Assembly (NCBI RefSeq): GCF_000333955.1
Contig: NZ_CAPS01000060.1
Coordinates: 1-64,000, forward strand
Length of the DNA stretch: 64,000 nucleotides
Direction: 5' to 3'
Source: Rhodococcus sp. AW25M09
GTDB taxonomy: Bacteria; Actinomycetota; Actinomycetes; Mycobacteriales; Mycobacteriaceae
Shown: in pieces, positions 25,301-34,080 of the stretch
How positions within the stretch are numbered: the first letter of the stretch is position 1
Layout of the letters: each line of letters opens with the position of its first letter
Notes under the pieces: generated by a model
Seen by the model: only the letters and a program-made list of their open reading frames with translations
Told to the model about the DNA's origin: nothing
The model's database searches: none
Made by a program: the position numbers and the translations under genes

Positions 25301-28141
25301 ATGACAGTCGGACATGATGTGAGGGTGGGAAACGATTTGTATGGCCGCCTCGTGGACGCCGTTACCCGAGCGAAAGGGGGCCGCCCACTTCGGCTCGTCA
25401 CGTTGATCGTGCCTAGTCGAGGTGCCATCCGAGACGTTCTGCAGTACCTCGCCCGGCACGGCGGGGTCGCCAACACTCGAGTCCTGACACTCGATCTGGC
25501 TGTCGACACGCTGGTTGCCCCTGCACTGGCACCCCGCGTCCCACTGCCGTTCCCGTATCTCGCCGCGTCAGTGCAGAAGGTGCTCGCCGACGAGCCCGGA
25601 GTGTTCGTCGATGTTGCAGATCAGCCCATCACCGCCGAAGCTCTGGCCGCTGCCTCACGCACGCTCGGTGCGGTAGCTGACCCATCACCCGCCGACGCGA
25701 CTCCTCTCGTGCGAGACATGCTCCGTGTCCACACTGCCGCGACCGCCGCGTACACCGATACGCACTACCTTCCGCACGAGGCATACGCCGCTGCAACATC
25801 GCGTATCCATGAGTTGGGTGAGGTGGTGGTGTTTCTCCCGACAGCTGCGGACGCCGGAGCATCGCAGTTTCTCGATGCCCTTACGAACCGTGGTCAGCTG
25901 GTCGAGAGCGATGTTGAACCGCTCGGCACCATAGTGCTTCATGCATCGGACGCCGACGACGAGGTTCGGTCGATCACTAGGCTTGTACGCCAGCATCTCG
26001 CTGCCGGAGTTCCCGGACACCGGATCGGTCTGTTCCACGCGAACGCCGATCCTTACCTACGTCTGATCCACGAGCACTTCGACAGCGCGGGAATCGAATT
26101 TGCCGGCGAACAGTGCCACACCATGAGAAATCGGCCGGTCGCACGATCATTGCGCCGACTGCTTAGTATCGACACCGACGTCATGTCCCGACGCGAATTG
26201 CTGTCGATACTGTCCGAACGCGTCGTGACCTTGTACTACGGAACTCCTATCGCAGCTCTTCCACTCCGGCGCGTCGAGCGTCTGACTCGCGCAAGGATCA
26301 AGATTGTCGGCGGCTCCGACTGGGAAAGACTCACGGAGCTGGACCCCGGGGACCGTGACGCCGACGTCGCCACAGCAGTGCATTCATTGGTGACCAGTCT
26401 CCGCGATGATCTAAACGCGGTCGCACACGCCGCGACGTGGTCTGAGGCATCGCGATGCGTGATCGACGTTCTAGGGCGGTACTTCAACAGCCGGTCGAAA
26501 CAGCCAGATAATTCCGCCACCAAGGACATACGCGACTTGATGACGATCTGCCAGGAGCTCGGCGAGCTGGACGGCGTGGCACCGCCGCCCACCCTGCCGG
26601 GAATCGTCAATGCGATCTCCGTGCGAATCGATGCGGTACCGGAGACAGTCGGAACCACGACATCCGCCGTCACAGTCGGCCCACTGGCCGCCGGCGCAGC
26701 AAGAGACTTCGATGTCTGCATCGTCGTCGGTGCAGCCGAGGGCATTCTTCCCGCCACACGGAGCGAGGATCCGCTGCTGCCGAGCGCACTCGTCGGCCGC
26801 GCTCTCGCCGACGAGATCCAGAACCAGAAGTCGCAATTCCTCGCCACGCTGGCGTCGGGACAGAAGTACCGCATCGTGTCCTTCCCCCGCGGGAGTATGC
26901 GCGGGGGAGCGGAGAAGGTGCCGTCGCGCTGGCTCATGCCCACGCTCGATGCCCTGTCCGGAAACAAGATCGGCGTCGTCGACTGGCAGAAGCAGACCGC
27001 CGACGTCGAGTCCATCGTCACGGTCGAGTCGTTCGACGTCTCGACGCAGACCGTCGATCCTCGTATCGGCGTCAGTGCCGCCTCGGAGACCGAATGGCGT
27101 TTGCGCGCACTGGCAGAGCACGCAGCGGATGACCGCCGGGGTGCCCTGGACGACTCGATCGTCGATGCGGGGATGGAACTTCGCAGCGACAGACTGCACG
27201 GCCGGTTCACCCGCTTCAACGGCAACGTCTCCCACATCGAGAACGCCGTGACGTTCTTCGATAAACCGGTCTCGGCGAGCAGGCTCGAAGACTGGGTCGA
27301 CAGCCCGTACCGATTCTTCGTAAAGACAGTCCTCGGTGTCGACACACTCGACGATCCTGACGACGCCGCGCAGCTCGATCCGCTGACCCGCGGCAACCTG
27401 ATCCACCTGTCCCTCGAGCGCTACGTGCAAGGAACGATCGACGGCATCGACGCCACGCTCGAGCACCTCGTCGAAGTCTCCGAAGAGGTCCTCGCCGACG
27501 CCCGCGTCGACGCTCCCGGATGGTTGCCGCAGCTGTGGGAGAAAGACAGCAGCATCATCCGGCACGAACTCGTCGAGTGGTTCGCACTCGATCGAGCCGA
27601 TCGTGACGACGGTTGGACACCACTGCACGTCGAACGAAACTTCGGCGTCGAACCCGATGGCCTGGTTCTCGATGTAGTCGGCGAGAAAATCGCGTTCGCC
27701 GGGAAGATCGACCGGATCGATCGTCACTCCGATGGGCGTATTCGGGTCACCGACTACAAGTCCGGCCAGGCGACGTCGTACGGAAAGCTCTCCGAGTCCG
27801 AGCCAACCGACAGCGGCACCAAGTTTCAGCTCCCCGTATATGGACTGTTGGCGCTGCCGATGGGCAACGACGTCACGACACGGTATTGGTTCGTCAACCA
27901 CAAGGCGAATTACAAGACGATCGGCTATCCGCTCACCGATGCCGCGGTCGAAGTGCTGAAGGCGGATATCTTTCGGGTGCACAGGATGATTCGAGCCGGG
28001 TATTTTCCGCCGCGTCCACCGGACAGTAATTGGGCCAACCCGCTGATCGACCTCATCGGGAAAGCCGGACTGGAACGAGCGTGGTCGAGCCTACGAGACG
28101 TGCCTGAGCTCGCCGACTACCGCGCGAAGTACGGAGACTGA
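25301..28141 (+). CDS. AddB-like PD-(D/E)XK nuclease subunit
   Basis: A 946-residue protein. The N-terminal half begins with LYGRLVDAVTRAKGG and LVTLIVPSRGAIRDVLQYLA, as in AddB/RexB proteins, but lacks a functional Walker A, fitting an inactivated helicase-fold subunit. The C-terminus carries a PD-(D/E)XK nuclease: RGNLIHLSLERYVQG, IAFAGKIDRIDRHSDG, RVTDYKSGQ and FQLPVYGLLAL. This is the RecB-family nuclease set. It pairs with the UvrD helicase encoded one base after its stop, giving an AddAB/AdnAB-like helicase-nuclease. Such complexes resect DNA ends in repair and degrade phage DNA. The start ATG at 25301 follows a weak GTGGAG site; a GTG/ATG extension to 25268 is possible. Its place in an accessory region suggests an additional system, not the housekeeping AdnAB, which is inference. 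Confidence 0.83.
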   Translation: MTVGHDVRVGNDLYGRLVDAVTRAKGGRPLRLVTLIVPSRGAIRDVLQYLARHGGVANTRVLTLDLAVDTLVAPALAPRVPLPFPYLAASVQKVLADEPGVFVDVADQPITAEALAAASRTLGAVADPSPADATPLVRDMLRVHTAATAAYTDTHYLPHEAYAAATSRIHELGEVVVFLPTAADAGASQFLDALTNRGQLVESDVEPLGTIVLHASDADDEVRSITRLVRQHLAAGVPGHRIGLFHANADPYLRLIHEHFDSAGIEFAGEQCHTMRNRPVARSLRRLLSIDTDVMSRRELLSILSERVVTLYYGTPIAALPLRRVERLTRARIKIVGGSDWERLTELDPGDRDADVATAVHSLVTSLRDDLNAVAHAATWSEASRCVIDVLGRYFNSRSKQPDNSATKDIRDLMTICQELGELDGVAPPPTLPGIVNAISVRIDAVPETVGTTTSAVTVGPLAAGAARDFDVCIVVGAAEGILPATRSEDPLLPSALVGRALADEIQNQKSQFLATLASGQKYRIVSFPRGSMRGGAEKVPSRWLMPTLDALSGNKIGVVDWQKQTADVESIVTVESFDVSTQTVDPRIGVSAASETEWRLRALAEHAADDRRGALDDSIVDAGMELRSDRLHGRFTRFNGNVSHIENAVTFFDKPVSASRLEDWVDSPYRFFVKTVLGVDTLDDPDDAAQLDPLTRGNLIHLSLERYVQGTIDGIDATLEHLVEVSEEVLADARVDAPGWLPQLWEKDSSIIRHELVEWFALDRADRDDGWTPLHVERNFGVEPDGLVLDVVGEKIAFAGKIDRIDRHSDGRIRVTDYKSGQATSYGKLSESEPTDSGTKFQLPVYGLLALPMGNDVTTRYWFVNHKANYKTIGYPLTDAAVEVLKADIFRVHRMIRAGYFPPRPPDSNWANPLIDLIGKAGLERAWSSLRDVPELADYRAKYGD

Positions 28142-28142
28142 C

Positions 28143-29801
28143 ATGGCAGACGAAGACACCCTTTTGGTCGACCGCGTCGATCGAGCACGCATCGCAACCG
28201 ACACCTCTGCAACGCTGTTCGTCGAGGCCGGCGCAGGAAGCGGCAAGACGCACTCACTCGTCGAGCGAATCTGTCACCTCATACTCGTCGATGGGGTCGA
28301 ACTCGACCGCATCGCGGCCATCACGTTCACCGAGAAGGCTGCGGCCGAACTCCGCGAACGAGTCCGCACACATCTCGCGTCTTTCTCGGGCGATGCTGCC
28401 GAGAAGGCGATGGAGCAGATCGATACAGCCGCGATCGGGACACTGCACTCGTTTGCCGCACGCATCGTCAGCGAACATCCGCTGGAGGCAGGGGTACCGC
28501 CGCGTGTGGCCGTCGTGGATGCGATGGGTTCGCAGCTCTCGTTCGAGCGCCGCTGGCGGAGAATGCGGGCTGCGCTCTTCGCCGATGAACACGCCGCGCC
28601 CAGCGGCCTCACGGACGCACTGCGCATCATCCTGGGTGCGGGAGCGTCGCTGGATCAGGTACGAACTCTCGCCGACGCGCTCGATCGAAGCTGGGACCGA
28701 TTGATCCTCGACGACGTTGCGCCAACGATGGCCGTCGCGGATATTGATGCTCTTCTGCGTGCCGCCGATGAGGTTGTCGATTCTGCTAGGGACTGCACGG
28801 ATCCGTCCGACGAACTTCTCATGCGGTTGTCCTCGATCGCCGAGTGGCGAGTCGCGATGGCCGACGCCCGATCTTCCACGGCCTGGATCGCAGTCGCGGC
28901 GGAATGTCCGACGAAAGGCCGCGGCGGCAGGGGGCCGAACTGGGTCGGCGGCGCTGCAATGGTCAAGGACATCAAGAGCTCGATCGACGAGTTGAACGCT
29001 GCTGCCGTTGCAGAGCGGACGCGGTACGTTGCGTCTGCGTTGACGATCGTCGTGCACCATCTTTCCCGGGTGATTGTCGACGAGGCCGCCGAGCGTCGTC
29101 GACGGGGCGAGCTCGAGTTCCACGATCTGCTCGTCTACGCCCGAAACGTGCTGCGTCATGACGACGTTCGTCGGATCGTTCACAGCTCCTATCAGCGGAT
29201 CATGCTGGACGAATTCCAGGACACCGACCCTCTGCAATTGGAGATTGCGCGGTTGATCGTCGACGGTCCCGACGAGCCGGGCCGACTGTTCACGGTGGGA
29301 GATCCGAAGCAGTCGATCTACAGGTTCCGTCGCGCGGATATCGCGTCGTACATGGCGGCGCGTGATGCCACGGATACCGCCGACGTGGTTCGACTCACCA
29401 CGAACTTCCGATCCACTAAACCTGTTTTGAGTTGGGTCAATTCGGTGTTCGGATCCCTGATCGTCCCCAACGCCTATGTCCAGCCCGACTACACGCCGCT
29501 CGATCCAGCACCAGGCCGACCGGAATGGTACGTCGGCACAGGGTGGGGCCCGGCTCCCTTCGTCTTCGAAGACTCCGGCGAGGCAGTCGAAGACGAGCAC
29601 CTGCTGACGGCGTCAGAAGTGCTGCGCGCCCGGGAATCACGGGACGTCGCGCGCATCATCGCGACCGCGCTCGACCAGGGGTGGCAGAAGGAGGCCGGTG
29701 GGTTTCGGCGAATACACCCATCGGCCAGTGAACCTCAGCGATATCTGCATCCTCATCCCGTCGCGCGCAGTACTGCCGTTTCTCGAGAGATCACTCGATG
29801 A
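28143..29801 (+). CDS. UvrD/AddA-like helicase, N-terminal part (frameshifted)
   Basis: N-terminal half of a UvrD/RecB-like helicase. Motif I is EAGAGSGKTHSL near residue 28, motif Ia AAITFTEKAAAELRER near 58, motif II MLDEFQDTDPLQ near 355, and motif III GDPKQSIYRFRRAD near 388. The frame stays homologous through ARESRDVARIIATALDQGWQ, then ends in about 35 unrelated codons at 29801. The rest of the helicase is encoded in the +1 frame from about 29698. An AAGGAGG sequence at 29688-29694 lies exactly at the switch. The halves may be separate coupled proteins, one protein made by +1 frameshifting, or a gene broken by a one-base change or read error. It follows the AddB-like gene by one base. 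Confidence 0.85.
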   Translation: MADEDTLLVDRVDRARIATDTSATLFVEAGAGSGKTHSLVERICHLILVDGVELDRIAAITFTEKAAAELRERVRTHLASFSGDAAEKAMEQIDTAAIGTLHSFAARIVSEHPLEAGVPPRVAVVDAMGSQLSFERRWRRMRAALFADEHAAPSGLTDALRIILGAGASLDQVRTLADALDRSWDRLILDDVAPTMAVADIDALLRAADEVVDSARDCTDPSDELLMRLSSIAEWRVAMADARSSTAWIAVAAECPTKGRGGRGPNWVGGAAMVKDIKSSIDELNAAAVAERTRYVASALTIVVHHLSRVIVDEAAERRRRGELEFHDLLVYARNVLRHDDVRRIVHSSYQRIMLDEFQDTDPLQLEIARLIVDGPDEPGRLFTVGDPKQSIYRFRRADIASYMAARDATDTADVVRLTTNFRSTKPVLSWVNSVFGSLIVPNAYVQPDYTPLDPAPGRPEWYVGTGWGPAPFVFEDSGEAVEDEHLLTASEVLRARESRDVARIIATALDQGWQKEAGGFRRIHPSASEPQRYLHPHPVARSTAVSREITR

Positions 29802-31392
29802 CGCCGGTATCGAGTTCCGTTCCGAAGCATCATCGTTGGTCTATTCGACGCAGGAGGTCCATGATCTGCTCGTCACTTGTCGCGCCCTCGCTGATACGGC
29901 GAACGAAGCCGCGGTCGTTGTTGCATTGCGGACGCCGCTGTTCGGTTGCGGGGACGATGATTTGCTTCGGTGGAAGGCAGCGGGAGGACGGTGGGACTTC
30001 TTCTCTGACGCACCAGTGGGTCTGGAAGAATCGCCCGTCGCGGCGGGGCGTGCGTATCTGAAATCGGTCTGGTTCGAGCTGGGGTTGTTAAGCCCCGGTG
30101 CGCTGCTGAGTCGTTTGGCTGCCGACCGTCGGGTGTTCGAGGTGTCGATGGATTCACCACGGCATCGGGACGTGTGGCGTCGACTGCGGTTCGTCATCGA
30201 TCAGGCTCACGCCTGGTACGGCGAGGACGGCGGCGATCTGAGGGACTACCTCGCGTGGGCACAAACCCAGCAGGACGAGAACGCGCGTGTCACCGAAGCG
30301 GTGTTGCCTGAGGTCGGGGTCAATGCTGTGCGGATCATGACCATGCATGCCGCCAAGGGACTGCAGTTTCCGATGGTCATCGTCGCGGGAATGAGTGGTG
30401 GATTCCGGACGACGTCCGATCCGGTGGTGTGGGGCGATGACGGGTCGATGCATCTGAACGTCTGCGCCGCAGTGCAATCCGTCGACTACACGAGCGTGTC
30501 CACGACTGAGAAGGCGCACACCGAGGCCGAACGCGTTCGTCTCCTGTACGTGGCGTGTACGCGGGCGGAGAGTTTCCTTGCTGTGTCGGGCTATATCGGA
30601 GCGAAGGGAAGTTGGGGCAAGACTCTCGCTGCAGGAACCGCGGGTGTTCCCAACGCGGTTCCCGATCTGATCGAGCCAATGCGGGTCGAGGACAGAGGCC
30701 AGTCGAGTTCGGTTGCGTCGCAGAGCTGGGACGAATGGCAGGCCGAGACTGCGCAGGTGGCTGAGATCTCTGCGTTGCCGTCGACGGTGTCGGCGACGCA
30801 GATTGCGCATCCGTTTCTGCCGATACACGAAGCAGTGTTGTCGGAGTATTGGTTGGCGGGTCTTGTCTTTCCTGCGAGCTCGATCGAGGTGGTTGCGCCG
30901 CTGGTCGGGTCTGTCGAGAGCGGCACGACGCTGGGTATCGCCTTGCATGCGTTGTTGGAGACGGTGCCGCTCGATTCGGCCCTGGATTCTGAGTTCGACG
31001 AGAAGGCCCGGAATGCGGGCACTTTGGCTGGTTTGGTCGATCTCGATCGGTTCGCTCTGTTGGCGAAGTCTGTGTTCAGCTCTGAGCCTGTGCAGCGAGC
31101 TGCCGCGCGCGAGCATTGGCAGGAAATGCAGCTCGCGGGCATGTCGCCAAACGAGACCATTGTGGTCGAGGGGATCGCGGACCTGGTGTATCGCGAAGAC
31201 GACGGGTCGCTGGTCATTGTTGACTACAAGACGGATGTCGGGGTGACAGCGACGACTCTGGAGGCCTACTGGACCCAGTTGTCGGTGTATGCGGACCTGC
31301 TTGCAAGGGCGACTGGGGAGCAGGTGAGTCGGGTTGTGTTGGTGTTTGCGCGACCAGTTTCTGCTGGCGTTTTGGAGAGACGTAGATTTTAA
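29698..31392 (+). CDS. UvrD/AddA-like helicase-nuclease, C-terminal part
   Basis: C-terminal half of the preceding helicase, 564 residues if started at the GTG at 29698. It continues the homology without loss: VNLSDICILIPSRAVLPFLERSL, motif V VRIMTMHAAKGLQFPMVIVAG, motif VI ERVRLLYVACTRAESFLAV, and at the end a RecB-type nuclease with VEGIADLVYREDDG, LVIVDYKTD and YWTQLSVYADLL. All key residues are intact, so this part is under selection or the break is recent. AAGGAGG ends 3 bases before the GTG, close for efficient initiation but the sequence itself is a perfect ribosome site. It overlaps the N-terminal frame by 104 bp. See the previous entry for interpretation. Confidence 0.84.
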   Translation: MGFGEYTHRPVNLSDICILIPSRAVLPFLERSLDDAGIEFRSEASSLVYSTQEVHDLLVTCRALADTANEAAVVVALRTPLFGCGDDDLLRWKAAGGRWDFFSDAPVGLEESPVAAGRAYLKSVWFELGLLSPGALLSRLAADRRVFEVSMDSPRHRDVWRRLRFVIDQAHAWYGEDGGDLRDYLAWAQTQQDENARVTEAVLPEVGVNAVRIMTMHAAKGLQFPMVIVAGMSGGFRTTSDPVVWGDDGSMHLNVCAAVQSVDYTSVSTTEKAHTEAERVRLLYVACTRAESFLAVSGYIGAKGSWGKTLAAGTAGVPNAVPDLIEPMRVEDRGQSSSVASQSWDEWQAETAQVAEISALPSTVSATQIAHPFLPIHEAVLSEYWLAGLVFPASSIEVVAPLVGSVESGTTLGIALHALLETVPLDSALDSEFDEKARNAGTLAGLVDLDRFALLAKSVFSSEPVQRAAAREHWQEMQLAGMSPNETIVVEGIADLVYREDDGSLVIVDYKTDVGVTATTLEAYWTQLSVYADLLARATGEQVSRVVLVFARPVSAGVLERRRF

Positions 31393-31509
31393 CTCCTTCG
31401 CGTCCCAGTGTGCTCCTGTGGCGCAAGGTCAGCACGGCCACGTTCGCCGATGATTCTTCTAAATCTTTGTGCTGCGTGCATGTCAGTGCCGTATGGCAGC
31501 CTGCGCACC

Positions 31510-31872
31510 ATGAACAACGACGACGCCTTGCGGAGAGACTTACCCCCCCTCGTTAAGGTGCGTGTAGCGCTAAATCAAGATGTGCTGGACGGTACGCATG
31601 TCGTCGTCCACGGCGTACTCGCGGAAGTGGCAGTCAGGGCAACAGAAGAGGGCGGTGACTGGGCCGCAGGTCGTGTTGTCGATGGGCAGGACTCGATCGA
31701 GTTCATCACCTTTCCGCGAGCGTTCGCGCGTATCGACCGTTCGTGCTTTCAAATCGACCGCCCAGTCGCGGTAACTGCGTGGGTGTCGATCTCCGCTGAG
31801 CGAACAACGCTCGTAATCAACAGTATTGTGCACACCGACTACATCGGGATCGGGCATGATCGACCGCTATGA
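31510..31872 (+). CDS. OB-fold nucleic-acid-binding-like protein
   Basis: A 120-residue protein with the strand pattern of a tRNA_anti/DnaE-type OB fold: VVVHGVLAEVAV, WAAGRVVDGQDSIEFITFP, and PVAVTAWVSISAERTTLVINSIV. Small single OB-fold proteins bind single-stranded nucleic acid. The ATG at 31510 is chosen because the 34 upstream codons in the frame are Cys/Arg/Pro-rich. Ribosome site is weak. Its stop overlaps the start of the DUF6308 gene by ATGA, so the two are coupled. It follows the helicase-nuclease pair by 117 bp and may act on its single-stranded product, which is inference. Confidence 0.62.
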   Translation: MNNDDALRRDLPPLVKVRVALNQDVLDGTHVVVHGVLAEVAVRATEEGGDWAAGRVVDGQDSIEFITFPRAFARIDRSCFQIDRPVAVTAWVSISAERTTLVINSIVHTDYIGIGHDRPL

Positions 31873-32495
31873 ACGCCACACTTCCTCCACCATTGACGGT
31901 ATCCACCGACGATGACGCGGTCGATCTCCTCCGGCTGTATTACGGTCGCCCGTATCTCGATTCCGGTTGTTACGCGGGCGCGTACTTCGACAGCTGGGCA
32001 CCACGGGACCGCGCAGCGAATACCAATCGATTTACCGCCGACGATCTAGTGGCAATCACGTTTTTGTCTGTGAACATCAAAGCCCGTGCTGCACGTGAAC
32101 TTCTCGTGACTCGAGCTGCGCGTTTCACTGAACTGTTGGAAGCTGTGGGCCCTGATCGCGACCTCGTAAACGAGGGCGAGGCGCTGACAGCCGACACGCC
32201 AATCTGGGTGCTAGAGCAAGAGCTGAGGAGCATCCACGACATCGGCCGCACCAAGGCCACGAAATTGATGGCCCGCAAGCGCCCGCGCCTCGTACCGATC
32301 TATGACGTCGTCATTGGCCGCGTTCTGAACACCAAGATGCTTCATCGCGAGCCAATTAGGGAGCTTCTCCGTACCGACAGCGGGGCGTTGCACACGAGAC
32401 TTGAGGTCATCAGATCCAAAGCAGGCCTGCCCGAGGAGATCAGCGCGCTGCGAGTCCTTGACGTCATCAGCTGGATGCACGGCAAGTCGAATTGA
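31869..32495 (+). CDS. DUF6308 family protein
   Basis: A 208-residue protein recalled as DUF6308: RPYLDSGCYAGAYFDSW, FTADDLVAITFLSVNIKARAARELL, the helix-hairpin-helix-like ELRSIHDIGRTKATKLMARKRPRLVPIYDVVI, and LRVLDVISWMHGK. The helix-hairpin-helix-like stretch (about residues 120-150) resembles DNA glycosylase/HhH DNA-binding folds; no catalytic residue was fixed. The start ATG lies in the ATGA overlap with the OB-fold gene. The end meets the 3' end of a convergent pseudogene. Function unknown; a DNA-binding role is suggested by the HhH-like motif and the OB-fold partner. Confidence 0.72.
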   Translation: MNATLPPPLTVSTDDDAVDLLRLYYGRPYLDSGCYAGAYFDSWAPRDRAANTNRFTADDLVAITFLSVNIKARAARELLVTRAARFTELLEAVGPDRDLVNEGEALTADTPIWVLEQELRSIHDIGRTKATKLMARKRPRLVPIYDVVIGRVLNTKMLHREPIRELLRTDSGALHTRLEVIRSKAGLPEEISALRVLDVISWMHGKSN

Positions 32496-32887
32496 GGTGG
32501 CCCCTCAGCCAGGCAGCCCTTGAGTCCCACGGATTGACGTCCAAGCGCTGACCGTCGACGATGAATGCGTCGATGAGCGAGCCGGGCCCGCCCGGCGCTT
32601 CCCATGCATCCTTCGCCCAGCCGTCGTCTGCGCTGGTCGCGACACCGCTCTGATCAGCCCAGATGCAACCGAAGGTGAAGGCACTCCCTAGTGATAGTGC
32701 CCTCGGCATCCGCACTTTCCACGCCCAAACCCTCCAAACGGACGCGACGGTCGATGACAACGACAAACCGGTGGCCCTCGTTATCGATGTCGTTATGCCA
32801 CTGCGGGACCCGAGGTACGGCGACAGCTCTGACGAGAGCTCGCGAGAAAATCTCGCTGCGGCAGAGGATTGCACGGATCGAATCCAC
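32467..32887 (-). pseudogene. Frameshifted, truncated paralogue of the gene at 57303-57995
   Basis: Two reverse-strand frames together match the first 75 or so residues of the protein encoded at 57303-57995. The first (to about 32690) reads VPQWHNDIDNEGHRFVVVIDRRVRLEGLGVESADAE against IPDWHYNIDDEGYRYVVVTDLRVRLEGWSVESVDAD. The second, in another frame, reads AFTFGCIWADQSG, DDGWAKDAWEAP, GSLIDAFIVDGQRLDVNPWDS against FTFGAIWADQSG, DDGWLKDVWEAP, GSLVRAFIVDGRRLEVDQWDS. The frame changes near 32684-32690. Homology stops near 32500 at the end of the DUF6308 gene, so the last two thirds of the gene are missing. This is a decayed fragment. Similarity also continues a little upstream of the presumed start. 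Confidence 0.85.
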
Positions 32888-32964
32888 TTGTCGGCCAACG
32901 AGGGCCTTCCCTTGCGATTGGTAGAACCGTCCAGAAATCGGTCACGGTGGACTACAAGAACCTG

Positions 32965-33180
32965 ATGTCGCAGGTTGTCGAGACCTTCGGCGGGCAACGT
33001 GCGTCACTGGAGGTCAAGACTCGTATGGCTGAGGTCTTCGAGTCGCTGATTGGAGACGGTCTCATCGCACGCGATTCGCTTGGGGATCCGAGGACCAGTT
33101 CATTTTGCACTGAACGCGATCTGTACAAGGGTATGCAATTGTCACTACAATCTGAAGGCCATGGGAGTAGACCTGGCTAA
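32965..33180 (+). CDS. Small ORF, related to the 33934-34080 ORF
   Basis: An open frame of 71 codons, doubtful as a gene on its own. Its first 45 residues, MSQVVETFGGQR then LEVKTRMAEVFESLIGDGLIARDS, match the small ORF at 33934-34080 (MSQFVELFDGQR, then MSSVADLLIEDGRLHRDQ). The tail from RTSSFCTERD on is unrelated and overlaps the start of the next ORF. The upstream codons TVQKSVTVDYKNL are also open and the true start is unclear. It is probably a remnant or 5' piece of a small conserved gene in this debris-rich stretch. No family recognised. Confidence 0.4.
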   Translation: MSQVVETFGGQRASLEVKTRMAEVFESLIGDGLIARDSLGDPRTSSFCTERDLYKGMQLSLQSEGHGSRPG

Positions 33181-33607
33181 AGACGACGAAGATGACGCTG
33201 AAGATTTTGAGGTGGAGTTTACGCCTAAACTGGTGCGGAGTTTGTTGCGTGACATTAAGTTGCACTACCCAGGGTTCGTCGGTACATTCAGCCTGGTTGC
33301 GGGGCACTACAGTGCGCTCGACACCAATCTTCCTGAGGCGTACATCCGAAACCCGCGGACCGGTCAATGGTGGACCTTGGAGGAAGTGCAGGACGCTAGC
33401 GTTGAAGTGACAGATCACGAAATCCGCTCCGCCAAAAGAAGTCTTTCGCCGAAGGCTGGAGGAGGCGTAACCCTGAGTAAGGATATATTCAATGTTCTCA
33501 CTGCCCAAACTGGGGCAGGAATATTTGAGTACAATCCTGTGCTCGGTAATTGGTTCTTTGTTCCTGATGACACCCGATACGGTGAGTCGGGGGTTCGTGC
33601 ACGCTAA
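33161..33607 (+). CDS. Hypothetical acidic protein
   Basis: A 148-residue protein of unknown family. It begins with an acidic stretch (KDDEDDAEDFEVEF), then FTPKLVRSLLRDIKLHYPGFVGTFSLVAGHYSALDTN, a short WWTLEEVQ, and ends with GNWFFVPDDTRYGESG. No membrane segment or catalytic motif was found. The ATG at 33161 is chosen because GAAGGCC lies just before it; the open frame continues upstream but is Cys-rich. Codon use is more AT-rich than the neighbours, a sign of recent transfer. The neighbouring pseudogene and small ORFs suggest the remains of a mobile or toxin-type locus. Moderately likely to be real. Confidence 0.55.
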   Translation: MGVDLAKDDEDDAEDFEVEFTPKLVRSLLRDIKLHYPGFVGTFSLVAGHYSALDTNLPEAYIRNPRTGQWWTLEEVQDASVEVTDHEIRSAKRSLSPKAGGGVTLSKDIFNVLTAQTGAGIFEYNPVLGNWFFVPDDTRYGESGVRAR

Positions 33608-33933
33608 GGCGAATGCACTGACGCGCGGACATGCCAGGCTGTGTTGGCGCAGAAATGGCCGGATGGCGTGTGTGCGGGTGGAGTTTCTCAGGGCGGCAAG
33701 AACATGTTGAGACTTTACCTGCTTTGTATGTTCCTACTGGAGTCAATCTTTCGTGACGCTGAGGTGGTGACCTGAGCTGCGCGAGATTGTGTATTTCAGC
33801 AATCGTGCACGGCGGCGCGACCGATGCCGGCCGGCGGCCGCTTGGGTCCACGGACCGAGGCGAGGGTCTTTCGGGCCGTTTGCGCAGGTGGCATGTCATC
33901 AGCCGGGCGCGTGAAGCGCCGCCAACAAATGCG

Positions 33934-34080
33934 ATGTCGCAGTTTGTCGAACTATTTGATGGCCAGCGGGTTTGCGCGGAATCTGAAGTTCTGATGAGCT
34001 CGGTGGCGGACTTGCTCATCGAAGACGGCCGTCTTCACCGAGATCAATCGCGGGATCTCGTAGCTGCGGTTGCTGAATAG
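33934..34080 (+). CDS. 48-residue small ORF, related to 32965-33180
   Basis: A short open frame reading MSQFVELFDGQRVCAESEVL, then MSSVADLLIEDGRLHRDQSRDLVAAVAE. It aligns without gaps to the start of the ORF at 32965 at MSQ-VE-F-GQR, M--V---LI-DG---RD. Two related copies within 1 kb support a real coding past. Ribosome site is weak. The surrounding bases 33608-33933 and 34081-34191 hold no other recognisable gene. Function unknown. Confidence 0.4.
   Translation: MSQFVELFDGQRVCAESEVLMSSVADLLIEDGRLHRDQSRDLVAAVAE

Noticed and set aside
26471-27982. Reverse open frames over the AddB-like gene (also 26236-27396)
   Set aside because: Two competing antisense frames without ribosome sites or motifs; the forward frame has full nuclease motifs.
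28254-29600. Reverse open frame of 448 codons over the UvrD gene
   Set aside because: Antisense of strong helicase motifs; composition is not protein-like.
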